A stretch of DNA of 64,000 bases from Lineus longissimus (taxonomy: Eukaryota > Nemertea > Pilidiophora > Heteronemertea > Lineidae), in contig NC_088317.1 in the NCBI RefSeq assembly GCF_910592395.1, positions 14,882,001 through 14,946,000 on the forward strand, in the 5' to 3' direction. Under the pieces are notes generated by a model, which worked only from the letters and a program-made list of their open reading frames with translations, had not been told where the DNA came from and ran no database searches. The position numbers were made by a program, and so were the translations under genes. Shown one piece after another: positions 52,441 to 61,836 of this stretch. The number at the start of each line of letters is the position of its first letter. Positions within the stretch are counted from its first letter, which is position 1.

Positions 52441-53981
52441 GTCTGATGAATCATGGTGGGGCTAGAGGAGTGTTTAGTAAAGATAGAGACACTGGGGATC
52501 ATCCTACTATGCATTTTACAAACCATATGGTCAAAAGACCCGATCATTATGACGGATAAGGGCAATGTACGGGGATTCACACAAAACGTCCTTGGGAAAC
52601 ACGTCGACACATATCTCGGGATTCCCTTCGCGAAACCTCCACTGAAGGGTTTGCGGTTCAAACACCCGCTTCCCAATGACGCTTGGAAGTCCACTCTCAA
52701 CGCAACGCGCATGCCAAATACATGCATACAGGGCTACGATACCGCCTTTGGTAATTTCTCAGGGTCACAAATGTGGAATCCAAACACAAACGTTTCTGAG
52801 GATTGTTTATATTTGAATGTGTGGGTGCCGAGAACGAACCAGGGGTTACATAATGCTGCTGTCATGGTATGGATTTACGGTGGTGGTTTCTACTCCGGGA
52901 CAAGTACATTGGAGGTTTATAACCCAACTGTTCTGGCAGCAGAAAATGAAGTTATTGTTGTTTCCATGCAATATCGTGTCGGGATGTTAGGCTTCCTGGC
53001 CCTGGGGACAACGGAGGTCCCGGGGAACGCCGGTTTATTCGATCAGTTGATGGCCCTGGAGTGGGTGCAAAACAACATCGAGTTCTTTGGTGGTGATCCC
53101 GATAATGTGACGCTATTTGGTGAAAGTGCTGGGTCAGTCAGTGTCAGTATGCACCTTCTCTCCCCGCTGAGTAGGGGCAAATTCGCCAGAGCGATCTTGC
53201 AGAGCGGGACGGCCAATACAAAATGGGCTACGTATAGCCGAGACGAGGCACGGGCCAGGGGGAGGAGTGCGGCGAAATTGTTTAATTGCCCCACGGCCGA
53301 CCTCGACGAAATGACGTATTGTCTGCGGAGAGCGCCACCAGAGCATTTCCCAAATAACGAATGGATTACTAAAGGAATTATGCAGTTTCCATTTGTTCCG
53401 GTGATTGACGGGGTCTTTTTTGTAGAAACTCCCGATGAGTCTTTAGAGAAGGGTAATTTTAAGAAAACACAAATTTTGCTTGGTAGCAACCAAGACGAGG
53501 GGAATTACTTTTTAATTTACCAATTATACGAACTGTACACAATAGACGAAGAACCCAGTATATCATATGAAAATTTTACGAGAAGTATAGCAGATTTGTT
53601 TGAATACTACCCTTATTATCCCAAAAAAATGAACTCGTTTGGAATAAATGCCATCAGTTTCCAGTACACTAATTGGTTGAACATTCAAAGTAGGGAAGCA
53701 AATAAGGAGAATTTAGATGATGCAATAGGTGATTTTCATTTTGTTTGTGGTGTCAATAAGTTTGCGCAGACCTACGCAAAGTTTGGACAAAATGTGTATT
53801 ATTACTATTTTACACATCGCTCTTCCATGAACCTGTGGCCGAAGTATCTAGGAGTAATGCACGCTGACGAGATAAACTACGTATTCGGCGAACCACTGCG
53901 GCCGGGATTCCGTTATAAGAACTCAGAGAAACAACTGAGTCGGAAGATGATGCAGTATTGGGTCAACTTTGCCAAGACGGG
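52441..53981 (+). CDS. ache-like: Acetylcholinesterase, first coding exon (residues 1-510)
   Basis: This exon carries most of a secreted type-B carboxylesterase that hydrolyses acetylcholine. It opens after an acceptor (tattttgcag, ending 52440) with 12 untranslated bases; the ATG is at 52453 with A at -3 and G at +4. A hydrophobic stretch at residues 14-26 looks like a signal peptide. The catalytic triad is visible as S225 (GESAG), E349 and H470, with oxyanion glycines at 143-145. W108 (choline site), W304 (peripheral-site position) and W258 are kept, which favours acetylcholinesterase over other carboxylesterases. The acyl pocket reads M310-x-F312 where the vertebrate enzyme has two Phe. 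Five of six disulfide cysteines lie here (91, 118, 279, 290, 432). N-glycosylation sequons occur at N83, N101, N113, N218 and N374. The exon ends gacggg|gtaaga, splitting the Gly510 codon after two bases. Confidence 0.95.
52446..52559 (+). promoter_or_regulatory. Out-of-frame upstream ATG overlapping the start codon
   Basis: An ATG seven bases before the main start opens a 37-codon frame ending at 52559, inside the cholinesterase coding region. Its context is weak (C at -3, A at +4), while the main ATG at 52453 has A at -3 and G at +4. Leaky scanning past the first ATG would be needed for full expression, so it could damp translation. This assumes the acceptor at 52440 is used. Confidence 0.5.
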
Positions 53982-54261
53982 GTAAGATCACTTTCATTTT
54001 ATATCTCATTGGTTAAGGAACTCAAAACAGTTGAAGTAAAGAAGAATCATGGTGATAGTTAATGATAGAATGGTAGTGATAGCTAATTTTGAAATACATG
54101 AGCCTTATGTTTACAGAAACAGATCATTCTCAATTATATGTATCGTATTTTTCAACAAGATCATTCTGAAACACAAGTTCTCAAATATTATCAGTTTTTT
54201 TAAGTTCTAGTTGTAATTCTCAGTCCACCAGAGGGGGTTTAACGCAATGCCAAATGACGAT

Positions 54262-54440
54262 CGTACTTCAAAAAGATTATACTCCAGCATTGTCTAGCAC
54301 ATGTACCGTACTTCAAATAGCTCAGTATCAAAAACTTGTAACGTGATTAAAATCATACTGTACTCAGATAGCTTATGTTCCAACACGTGTATACCTTACT
54401 TCAGAAAGCTTACATGTACCACACTTCAAAAAAGCTCATT
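54262..54440 (+). repeat. Diverged minisatellite in intron 1
   Basis: The motif gtacttcaaaaagct and variants occur at about 54262, 54308, 54360, 54397 and 54421, with variable spacing of 24-52 bases. Between them are ccaacacgtgtacc-like stretches. The repeat is old and irregular. Confidence 0.55.
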
Positions 54441-55692
54441 CTCGAACGCATGCTCCGTGCATCAAGCGTAGCCAAGCAACTCAACACACTGTAATTACAC
54501 AGTTCACCAGTTTAGTACGTGCGATGAAATTTCAGCTGGTAATTTCAATTCTCGTGTTTCTCTCGATTCTAAGCTATTAATCAGGCGAGGACAAAGGTAG
54601 AAACGCGTCGAACAGTCTAATCAAGCACTTTACTATTAAACACGATCGGCTGCAATTTGTTATGGTGACGTACTTTCAAATTTGGCGAATTCGTTGCTTG
54701 GTAACGGAATGCCTTGGCGCGTTGTGTTTTGTTCTTTTTTAACGGGAATGCAACTTGTCGAAATGATGCTATTAAAGGCAACGTGTGATCGCGTACGTTG
54801 TGAACAAGTAGCCGACTGGATACTAGCAACAAGCATTTCATAACAAGCCCTATATCAATGGACAAAAGTACTGTTCAAATTAATATTGAGTTCTTAAAGG
54901 GACAACCTGGGCATGAGATATGTTGGTTTTTCATACAAAAATGGCTTCCAGCCGGACCGTGACTTCTCCATACAGGATAATCGAAAATACGTTGAATTGC
55001 AATAAACAATGCACGAAAACGGGGTGTAACCATAGGCCTGTTTGAAATTCACATGACACGTCCAAAACTGCCACGCAACACTGTCCAAAATCGATTTCAG
55101 AACACAGCATCTGTGTGATATTACAGGTGGCGGCGCATGGTGGCAAGCAGAGTCATTATCCTCCTGGCCAGGTAACTACCACGCCCAAGTTGTCCCTTTA
55201 AGTACTTTGCTTCTTGGAATATCTCAAATTAAATTTTGAATTTCAAATTTTGATTCAAGCATTCCACCCTTAACATTTGTGTTGAAACGTGTTGTTTAGC
55301 GCAGAAATCTAAATGATCGAAATTAAACTTTGTGCGAAGAATGTAAGGTGGATTAAATTTCTCGAACTCATTAATAAAATCCATTAATAAAAATCCATTT
55401 TTCGAGAACACCCATGTAGCTTTCGGTTTTTGTGCACGGCATGCTGAACTATAGCCTAAAGGTTAGGACAACGTTATATTTTCTTGCTGAAAAATAATTT
55501 TGTTACGAAGTTGTTTAATTTGGTTAATTTAGTAACAATCGTTAAATGTAAACCATAGGCAGGAGTCAAGTGGAGCATGTCATAATCAAATTACACAAAT
55601 TTGCCGATACTGTACCGTGGTCCTGACAGAACATTGGCACAATTCGCGCTATACATCAATGATGTACATCGGCTGCATTATTAAAAAGTACA

Positions 55693-55918
55693 CACTCTTA
55701 AAATTAGATATTAAAATAACTATGTAATATCAATTGTTTACTCTGGTTGTTGATATTGCACCGACTGTGAAATTATTTGTTCTAACTTTCAAAATAGTAA
55801 TTCTTAACCATTTTAATGGTAGTTTTTACTACTTTTAGTTGGAACAACTGATAAATTTCACAGTTGGTGCAATAGCAACTACCAAACTAGTTGTTTTTAA
55901 TAATGAATTTTAAGAGTG
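55693..55918. mobile_element. Foldback MITE with CACTCTTAAAATT termini, in intron 1
   Basis: cactcttaaaatt and aattttaagagtg are perfect 13-bp inverted ends 226 bp apart. Inner stretches also pair (ttgcaccgactgtgaaatt against aatttcacagttggtgcaa). The termini resemble the family at 32595, 44458 and 61633, but the interior differs. Confidence 0.8.
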
Positions 55919-56186
55919 CACTTGTTCACCCTAAAAAACAAAGTATGTGACCATTGAACTGTTCTTTCTGACCGTACAGCCCGAGTATACTGTCTGCGTA
56001 TGATGCGCCTGTCGATATAGAGGAAACTCCTCTACTCTACATTGAAAATAGACATTAAGATTGCTTTATTTTGATGATAAGGGAGAGAATGCTTGGAGAC
56101 CGAATTCAGATTCCATCTCATTCACGGCTGCGCCGGGGCTTAAAACTGTTATTTCTGTTTCAAACTGTAAGCCTTTTCAATTGCAG

Positions 56187-56380
56187 GGACCCCAATCGAT
56201 CGCCTGGCCTCCCAAGCCTGAACGAGTGGCCTTTACATACGACAGAGTCAAAGGAATACCTTGAGTTACATCCCCGGTATCACAACCAGCCAGACAAGTC
56301 CAAGGCAGTGGGGAATGGTCCTCGAGCACACGAATGTGCATTCTGGATGGAATATCTACCTCAGCTCGTCAGAGAAACTG
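56187..56380 (+). CDS. ache-like: Acetylcholinesterase, second coding exon (residues 510-574)
   Basis: The exon starts after ttcaattgcag at 56186. The first base completes Gly510, then Asp-Pro-Asn follows, and NEWPLH matches the family's E-W-P block. Cys560 (HECAFW) supplies the sixth conserved cysteine and pairs with Cys432 in known structures. The exon ends the globular catalytic domain at QLVRET and closes actg|gtaagt after one base of the next codon. Read-through into the intron would add KCLSE and stop, a short alternative tail containing a cysteine. Confidence 0.93.
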
Positions 56381-56879
56381 GTAAGTGTTTGTCCGAATAA
56401 GGATGAGGTTTCAAAAACACGTACGGTCAGGCATGTTCGGTTACGGTTTTACGGCGGTAGTGTGAAAATTATCATAATTTGTCAAGCGTAATACACTCAA
56501 ATTGTCGTATTGCCATATAATCTCGGGCTAAACGAGGAAAAAGAGAAGTCATGTCCTCTTCAAGAAGCTCAAATACGTTATGGTGACATTGTGTGAACGC
56601 AACCTATTGGCAAAATACGATGACGTCAACGCCACTAACCTTATATATTCATATTCATAATTTTATGCTATCTAAATCTTGCTAATAAAGTACATGTACA
56701 TGTATCAACCGGAGACTGGTTTATCCCGAGTGATGTAGAGAGGTGCGATAGCCCATTAATTTCCTCGTGTCTAAAATTCCAACTGAACACGGTGTACTCG
56801 TGCGGATTGCATACCGGTACTTCGGGTCTCTCGGGACAATATGAAGAACACTCCCTCCCTTGCTCCTGATAATGCTCTA

Positions 56880-56964
56880 CAGGGTGGCCCAGAAAACTTT
56901 TTCCTCACAATGGATACACAATAGAATTCTATTGTGCAAGCGAACAGTTTTCTGGGCCACCCTG
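56880..56964. mobile_element. 85-bp MITE with TA duplication (Tc1/mariner-type)
   Basis: cagggtggcccagaaaac and its complement form perfect ends, flanked by TA at 56878-56879 and 56965-56966. The centre contains a 20-bp perfect palindrome, cacaatagaattctattgtg. TA duplication and CAGGGTGGCC-type ends suit a Tc1/mariner-derived MITE. Confidence 0.9.
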
Positions 56965-56992
56965 TATACTAGAATAGTGTCCTATTCCGTTA

Positions 56993-57133
56993 CAGTAAAC
57001 TGCTTATTTGTCGCAGGCGTTATCTTTTCGCTGTTTTCGCGAATGATCTCGATTTTGAAAATCGCGAAAATATATTTTTCGATTGGAAAAACCGAAATAA
57101 AAATAACACGACGCGAAATGTAGCGGTTTACTG
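56993..57133. mobile_element. 141-bp MITE with TA duplication (Tc1/mariner-type)
   Basis: The ends are cagtaaactgctta and the complement of cagtaaaccgctaca, flanked by TA on both sides (56991-56992 and 57134-57135). The interior has ttttcgcgaa and ttcgcgaaaa-like inverted segments. It lies only 28 bases after the previous MITE. Confidence 0.8.
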
Positions 57134-58344
57134 TAATTAGTAATTAGTAATTAGTAATAAGATATTCTCTTCTTTCGGTAGTTTTAATAAAATATGTTAA
57201 CCAATAACAAGTCTATTGGTTTGGTCTCCTTCCTTATTTCGATAGGAGTCTTTCAATGAATTTATATTGAAAGATTCTGTTTCGCACAAGATTTTCATGC
57301 TACATGTAGATAGATGATAACAATAACCAGGAAGCTAATGAAATAGGTAATCTCTATTTACATATTCTGCACGTGTGTAGTTTATTGTAAACACGTCTGT
57401 CTGCTTTATTCAAGATCACTTTTTGTCATTTGGTTTTGTTGCCTTAAGCTTTTATTTGGTGTTGTCTGTTATGACGTCTGTTAGCAGCTCCTCTCAAGGC
57501 CAATCTCTACATTACCTCAAACACCTCGGTTTACGTTCTGTCTAAGAGCACATTTTATCAAACGAAGCAGTCGCCGGCTATTCTTGGTAAGATGGGTAAT
57601 CTCCAGATATAGTTTTTTCAATGAATGCCTCTGATCCTTGAATACAGAATCTAGATGGCTCATTTCTAATGGAGACATATCCATACGTCCCATATCGAGG
57701 CGTTTTAGGTTTTCCAGTCGAGAAAACAATTCGGGCTTCGTATTATTGTATTAGGCAAAGTCCGAGGATTGTCTCCCAGATTTAGATTTGTCTCCCAGAT
57801 TTTGGCGCGTGAAGTGGTTAAAAACAACAGAAGTCATATCCTCTCCATCAGAGAACGAAATGGCGTCATTTTGACGGTACAGTCACGGCGCAAACGTGCT
57901 GAAATATGGCATTGGAGAAGCTCAATCTACCCACTTCTACAAAATAGTTTGTCCAGATCAGGGTGAGCGTCGAGGTCCTGGCCATTTAACAATCCGCTAT
58001 CATAGTAGTGGTGAACATAGCGCCACTTTTGCAATTGAGTATTCTGACAAAAAGACATTGATTTGATGAAACAAAAACTTGATGATGATCAAGGCTATTG
58101 AACATGCACTCGGATGTCCCGGACAAACTTCCAAAATTTACCTTGAACTCGTTCATACACATGATGACATGGTTCAATATCTGGCCCATAAGACTACATC
58201 GTTATTTATTTGAAAATTTAGAGTGAAATTTCACATCGACGAGTTATGATAGCTAAGGGTGGTTTATGTTGTTGTGACATTCATGCTTAGTTTTAGCTGC
58301 TTTTTTATCGCTTTAATGTTTACTTTTGTTAGTGTTTGCGTGTT

Positions 58345-58563
58345 ATCACAGTGGCTAAAGGTATCGGCTTGCCTAAGAAAAGTACTTGTTTACCTGGAGA
58401 GGAAATGACGACACAAAAGAAACATACAAAAGAGTAGTTCATTTTGAGGGGCGAAAGACCCGCATTTGTTATCTTTTATTGTGCGATTGTATCCCTCCAA
58501 CACTGTAATGAGGGGCCCTTGTTTCTATTGTGTTGCAAAGGTAAACCAATACCTTTACCCACC
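58345..58563 (-). repeat. Dispersed repeat, copy B (inverted partner of 7372-7592)
   Basis: On the minus strand this matches 7372-7592 over its length, including a 28-base block with tttgtgtcgtcatttcctct and the block tattggtttaccttt. It lies in cholinesterase intron 2, opposite to the gene. Confidence 0.75.
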
Positions 58564-58893
58564 ATGGTTATTTTTAAGTTGCCCCCTCCCCCCATATTCT
58601 AGTGTTCCCGCACACACTAGACAACTAGAGAGGACCAAGACGTTTAGATAAGGGAACCGGAGGAAAACGTGTCAATGTGTCTTTCACCGTTACCAGACAC
58701 TCAATAGAAAAGAATCAATCGGAAACACATTCAAAAACGTCCGGCTCAGACAATTTGCAACCCTACTGTTTTGACCGTTGAGTTAGCCATTGTTAAATGT
58801 GAAAATATGCATGTTGATGGTTCATTATGATATAAACTGCTTGTCACGTTTTATGTGATGTTGGTTGAACGTTGGGGGGAGAGGGGGGGGGGG

Positions 58894-58965
58894 GGCAACA
58901 ATGGAAATCAAACATGGGATCCATGATGGTTAGTTAGAGACCCCAGCCACTGGACCACCGTCGCC
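58894..58965 (-). repeat. tRNA-like sequence, probable SINE head or tRNA relic
   Basis: The 72-base minus-strand segment has ends ggcgacg and tgttgcc that pair as a seven-base acceptor stem (with G-U pairs). It has an A box tggtccagtgg fitting the consensus exactly, and a B box tgtttgatttc matching 8 of 11. The T stem is not well paired, so a working tRNA is unlikely. A run of Cs follows it. The body of a SINE was not delimited. Confidence 0.5.
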
Positions 58966-59146
58966 CTTGTAGTATCATGACACCAGTAAGGTTGTCTAAT
59001 GTCTCGTGATCATTTTATAACACTGTGTGTTTCATGAATTGAATCAGCAGCTTTTAAGCGTGACTGACCGCCACATGCAATCTTTTTAGTGAACTATAGC
59101 AGTAATTTTATAGCGAATACTAATAAAATTCTATTGCCTTTTTCAG

Positions 59147-59301
59147 CTGACATTACTAATACCGAGATAGAATGGAAACGCCAAATGCATGATCACTCGT
59201 CACAAATGTCGGATTGGAAGTTACAGTATGAACAATACAAGATGAATGCAGCGTCTTATGTGCAGTGCAGCCGAGACGAGGCGTTTCCGAATACACCATA
59301 G
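59147..59301 (+). CDS. ache-like: Acetylcholinesterase, tail exon (residues 575-625, T/WAT domain)
   Basis: The exon starts after gcctttttcag at 59146; its first two bases complete Ala575, and it stops at TAG 59299-59301. The peptide matches the T (tailed) peptide: EIEWKRQ, SSQM, DWKLQYEQY and a cysteine (C615) near the end. In vertebrate AChE/BChE this tryptophan amphiphilic tetramerisation helix binds the proline-rich anchors ColQ and PRiMA, and its cysteine makes inter-subunit disulfides. W584, W598, Y602 and Y605 are kept. The middle Trp is replaced by His (H591), and the cysteine is displaced a few residues. The peptide continues ten residues beyond it. Full precursor: 625 residues. Confidence 0.9.
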
Positions 59302-60218
59302 GACGACCTTTCACTTGCTCTCAGAGAGTGGTCTTTGTGACAAGGAAAGAGTGGCTACTCACTGACCACCTATTGGGAACTTATTAACCTAAAGAATACT
59401 TCCGTGTCACTCCTATTGTAACTAAGTGCAGAGGAGTAATCAAAAATCCCATTGCAGACTTAAATTATAGATATTGGGATCTGGGTGACATAGCCAGAAA
59501 GTCTTAAATCATCATATAGAACATTGGAGGCTTCCATTGATGTTGTACACATCGCCGTAGTCCTATAAACTTAGTTTCCAAGGATAAAATTCCAGGTTTA
59601 TTTATAGACAATGCTCCGATTGTTTAAGCATTGTGAAACAAGTATAATAGTTGGTCTTACGCTGGATGTTTAACCTCTTCAGTACTTACGTATTACTTCA
59701 TTCATAGTATTATATTTATGTAACGAAACAGACCCGCACATGTAGATCCCGAAGCCGCGCTTTTTTTAAACCCAGCAACGATAGGATGTACTGTTATTCG
59801 AAAACTAATCGTCAAATGTACTGTATTTAAGATAAATAAATACCTAACAACGTAATCTGTGTTGTTAACTGCCCGTCTTCACATGCACCAGGTCTCAATA
59901 CATTCTTATCCACAGCCTACATATTGTATAATCACATATATATTTTACGAATCTGATCACAAGCGTTTTTGCAATAGATAAATTTGAAATATTATAATAC
60001 ACCCTGACGGCAACATTTTAGATATTTTGTTCATATTGAGTATTTAGCGAAGCAGGAAAAAAACCACGGGGAAACCGCCTTGCGTGTCACGTGGTGCGTT
60101 TCAGCCAATCAATTACGATGTTAGATACCATTCCGCCAGCAACACGCCTGCAACTTACGTATAACCAAGCAGTTTTCCCGCGGATCATTTCAAACACAAA
60201 TTAGGTTGCCGATTGGGT
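59302..60218 (+). other. Probable cholinesterase 3' untranslated region and flank
   Basis: No frame is supported after the stop. The first canonical AATAAA I see on the plus strand is at 59835-59840, which would give a 3' UTR of about 550 bases. Confidence 0.45.
59835..59840 (+). terminator. Candidate poly(A) signal of the cholinesterase gene
   Basis: AATAAA lies within gataaataaatacc. It is the first canonical signal downstream of the tail exon's stop codon. Transcript data would be needed to confirm it. Confidence 0.4.
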
Positions 60219-60374
60219 GTGGGAGTCTGAAGGTGGCGCAACCTTACTATTCTATTTTAGTCACGCCACCAAACATTATACATTTTAACCAAGTGCGTAT
60301 GCCCTGGTTACGGGTACGCTAGGTGGCGTGGACAGAAATATGATAGTGAGGTTGCGCCCTCTTCCGACTCCCAC
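60219..60374. mobile_element. Foldback element with GTGGGAGTC termini
   Basis: gtgggagtc and gactcccac end a 156-bp unit whose arms pair over ~50 bases (ggcgcaacct and cgcc acc blocks on both sides). The loop is about 50 bases. No matching target duplication is visible. Confidence 0.7.
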
Positions 60375-61632
60375 TGCTATAAAATGCTTGATAAGTTGTC
60401 GAGGCATCCCGGTTTTCTTGACGACACAGCAAGTAAAGCTGGGTCGTTGGTTTACACCGCTCGCTACCACGCTATAGAGCCCGCGAATGAGAACCAAGGA
60501 ATGGATATAATTTCTGGATGAATGGGCGTGATTTTCAAGAAACTGTAATTCCAGGCTCTTCACAGTCCTTCCAATGAGACTGGCGTTCCACGCGTCTGGT
60601 TTATATGTCGGAGCAAACGACCCCGCCAAGTGAGAAACACGAATCGCTTGCGTGGCATCTAAATCTACTGGCCGATAACAGAGTCACTACGCAAAAAGCA
60701 GTTGGCGCCTAACCGTTGGCAAGTAAAAACGTCGATCCCGCCTTGGAAGAGGAATACTCCTTGGAGAATAAGTCCTCTAAGTGCCGACCGAACGCTGGAG
60801 AAGCTTCAGCTTGCGAACGCACAGACAACATGCTGATTGAGAAAAATAAACACGCTCTGTCCTAATTCTGTGCAAGGCTCACAGATTTAGTTCAATACTA
60901 TGTAGTTTGATAATATGTGCATTTTGTAAGTTGTTCTGCTTTCTTTTATTACAGATAAGAAGCTTAATGCCCCATACAACGCGACAATGTGTGAAATTAA
61001 CAACGCGCCCACCATTGCTAAGGAACAACCAATCATCATGCTCATACTTAGCTGCCTCGTTCTCATGCTGAGTTTGCACCAATAAACGACAGGGACCATT
61101 AATTACAATCACAACCGTTGCCAGGTGACCGTTACCAACTATGGCAGCCACGGGAGGGCCGACGTCCAGGCAGTAGCTGCCTTCAAGCGCACAAAGGACA
61201 GCCCGAAACACGGTACAAGGGAAAGCCCAGAAGAATTGAAGAGGATAGGATGTTAGCTTTGAATCATTATCATTGGCATGTAGAATTTTGTACTTGAGGT
61301 AAAAGAGGGCGCGATTTCCTAAGCGCCCCGAATATTATGTCGGTTATGAGTAACAACCATCGTAAATGGTACATATTGGAATGCCAAGCTATTTGTTTCA
61401 GATAAGGACGTTTCATACGACGATTGAGCACACCTTACAAACCTGCTGCAGTGGCTCTCTAGAGATACAAAAGCATGAAATTAGTATAAACACATGCTGC
61501 AGTCTTCGAGGAAAGCATTTGACGAAGTTGTAGGACGCCAAACTCGCGCACAATTTTAGATGATGCGCATACCTCTACGCCGCAAACGCTAACAGAAAAG
61601 CAACGATAGGGCGTGTAATGATTGGTGCCATG
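60375..61632. other. Unassigned sequence with a TATA-like motif
   Basis: ctataaaat lies at 60377-60385, directly after the foldback element. Minus-strand frames of 110-114 codons (61211-60879 and 60629-60285) have no family resemblance. Part of an alternate minus frame near 60930-61040 is hydrophobic. None is called as a gene. Confidence 0.35.
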
Positions 61633-61836
61633 CACTCTTAAATTAAACGATTTTGAGCTGTTTGAAACACCTTTTAGAGCTTTTCAACACAATAATGTGC
61701 CCGGTAGAGGTTTTTCAGGGAAAGGAAGAACACGTCAAGCTTTTCCGCAAACCCAAAAACCTAGTTGATAGGATTTCATTTCTGTGTCGTGTTCAGTTTT
61801 GTGTTTGTTAAAAAAGCCTAAAATGTCTTCAAAGAG
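61633..61836. mobile_element. Foldback MITE, ACTCTTAAAA-terminus family, copy 3 (decayed)
   Basis: It starts cactcttaaattaaacg. Its interior caacacaataatgtgccc / tagaggttttt / aggaa follows the order seen in the inverted sense at 44458-44651. The right end (ttcaaagag) is degenerate. Confidence 0.5.

Larger units (their letters stand above)
53982..56186 (+). other. Cholinesterase intron 1
   Basis: The intron starts gtaaga and ends ttgcag, with phase matched to give Gly-Asp-Pro-Asn across the junction. This equals the position of a conserved vertebrate AChE intron (established from the family). Retention would stop translation at once (ggg taa) and remove the partner of Cys432. It contains a diverged minisatellite (54262-54440) and a foldback MITE (55693-55918). 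Confidence 0.9.
56381..59146 (+). other. Cholinesterase intron 2
   Basis: It begins gtaagt and ends cctttttcag. It is phase 1 and precedes the tail exon, as in vertebrate AChE-T. It holds two TA-flanked MITEs (56880 and 56993), one half of a dispersed inverted repeat pair (58345-58563), a long G-rich run (58875-58895) and a tRNA-like sequence on the minus strand (58894-58965). No alternative hydrophobic (GPI-signal, H-type) exon was recognised. Confidence 0.85.

Noticed and set aside
60285-61211. Two minus-strand frames of 110-114 codons plus a hydrophobic alternate frame
   Set aside because: No conserved motif, no consistent splice signals joining them, and the hydrophobic stretch has an in-frame stop just upstream.
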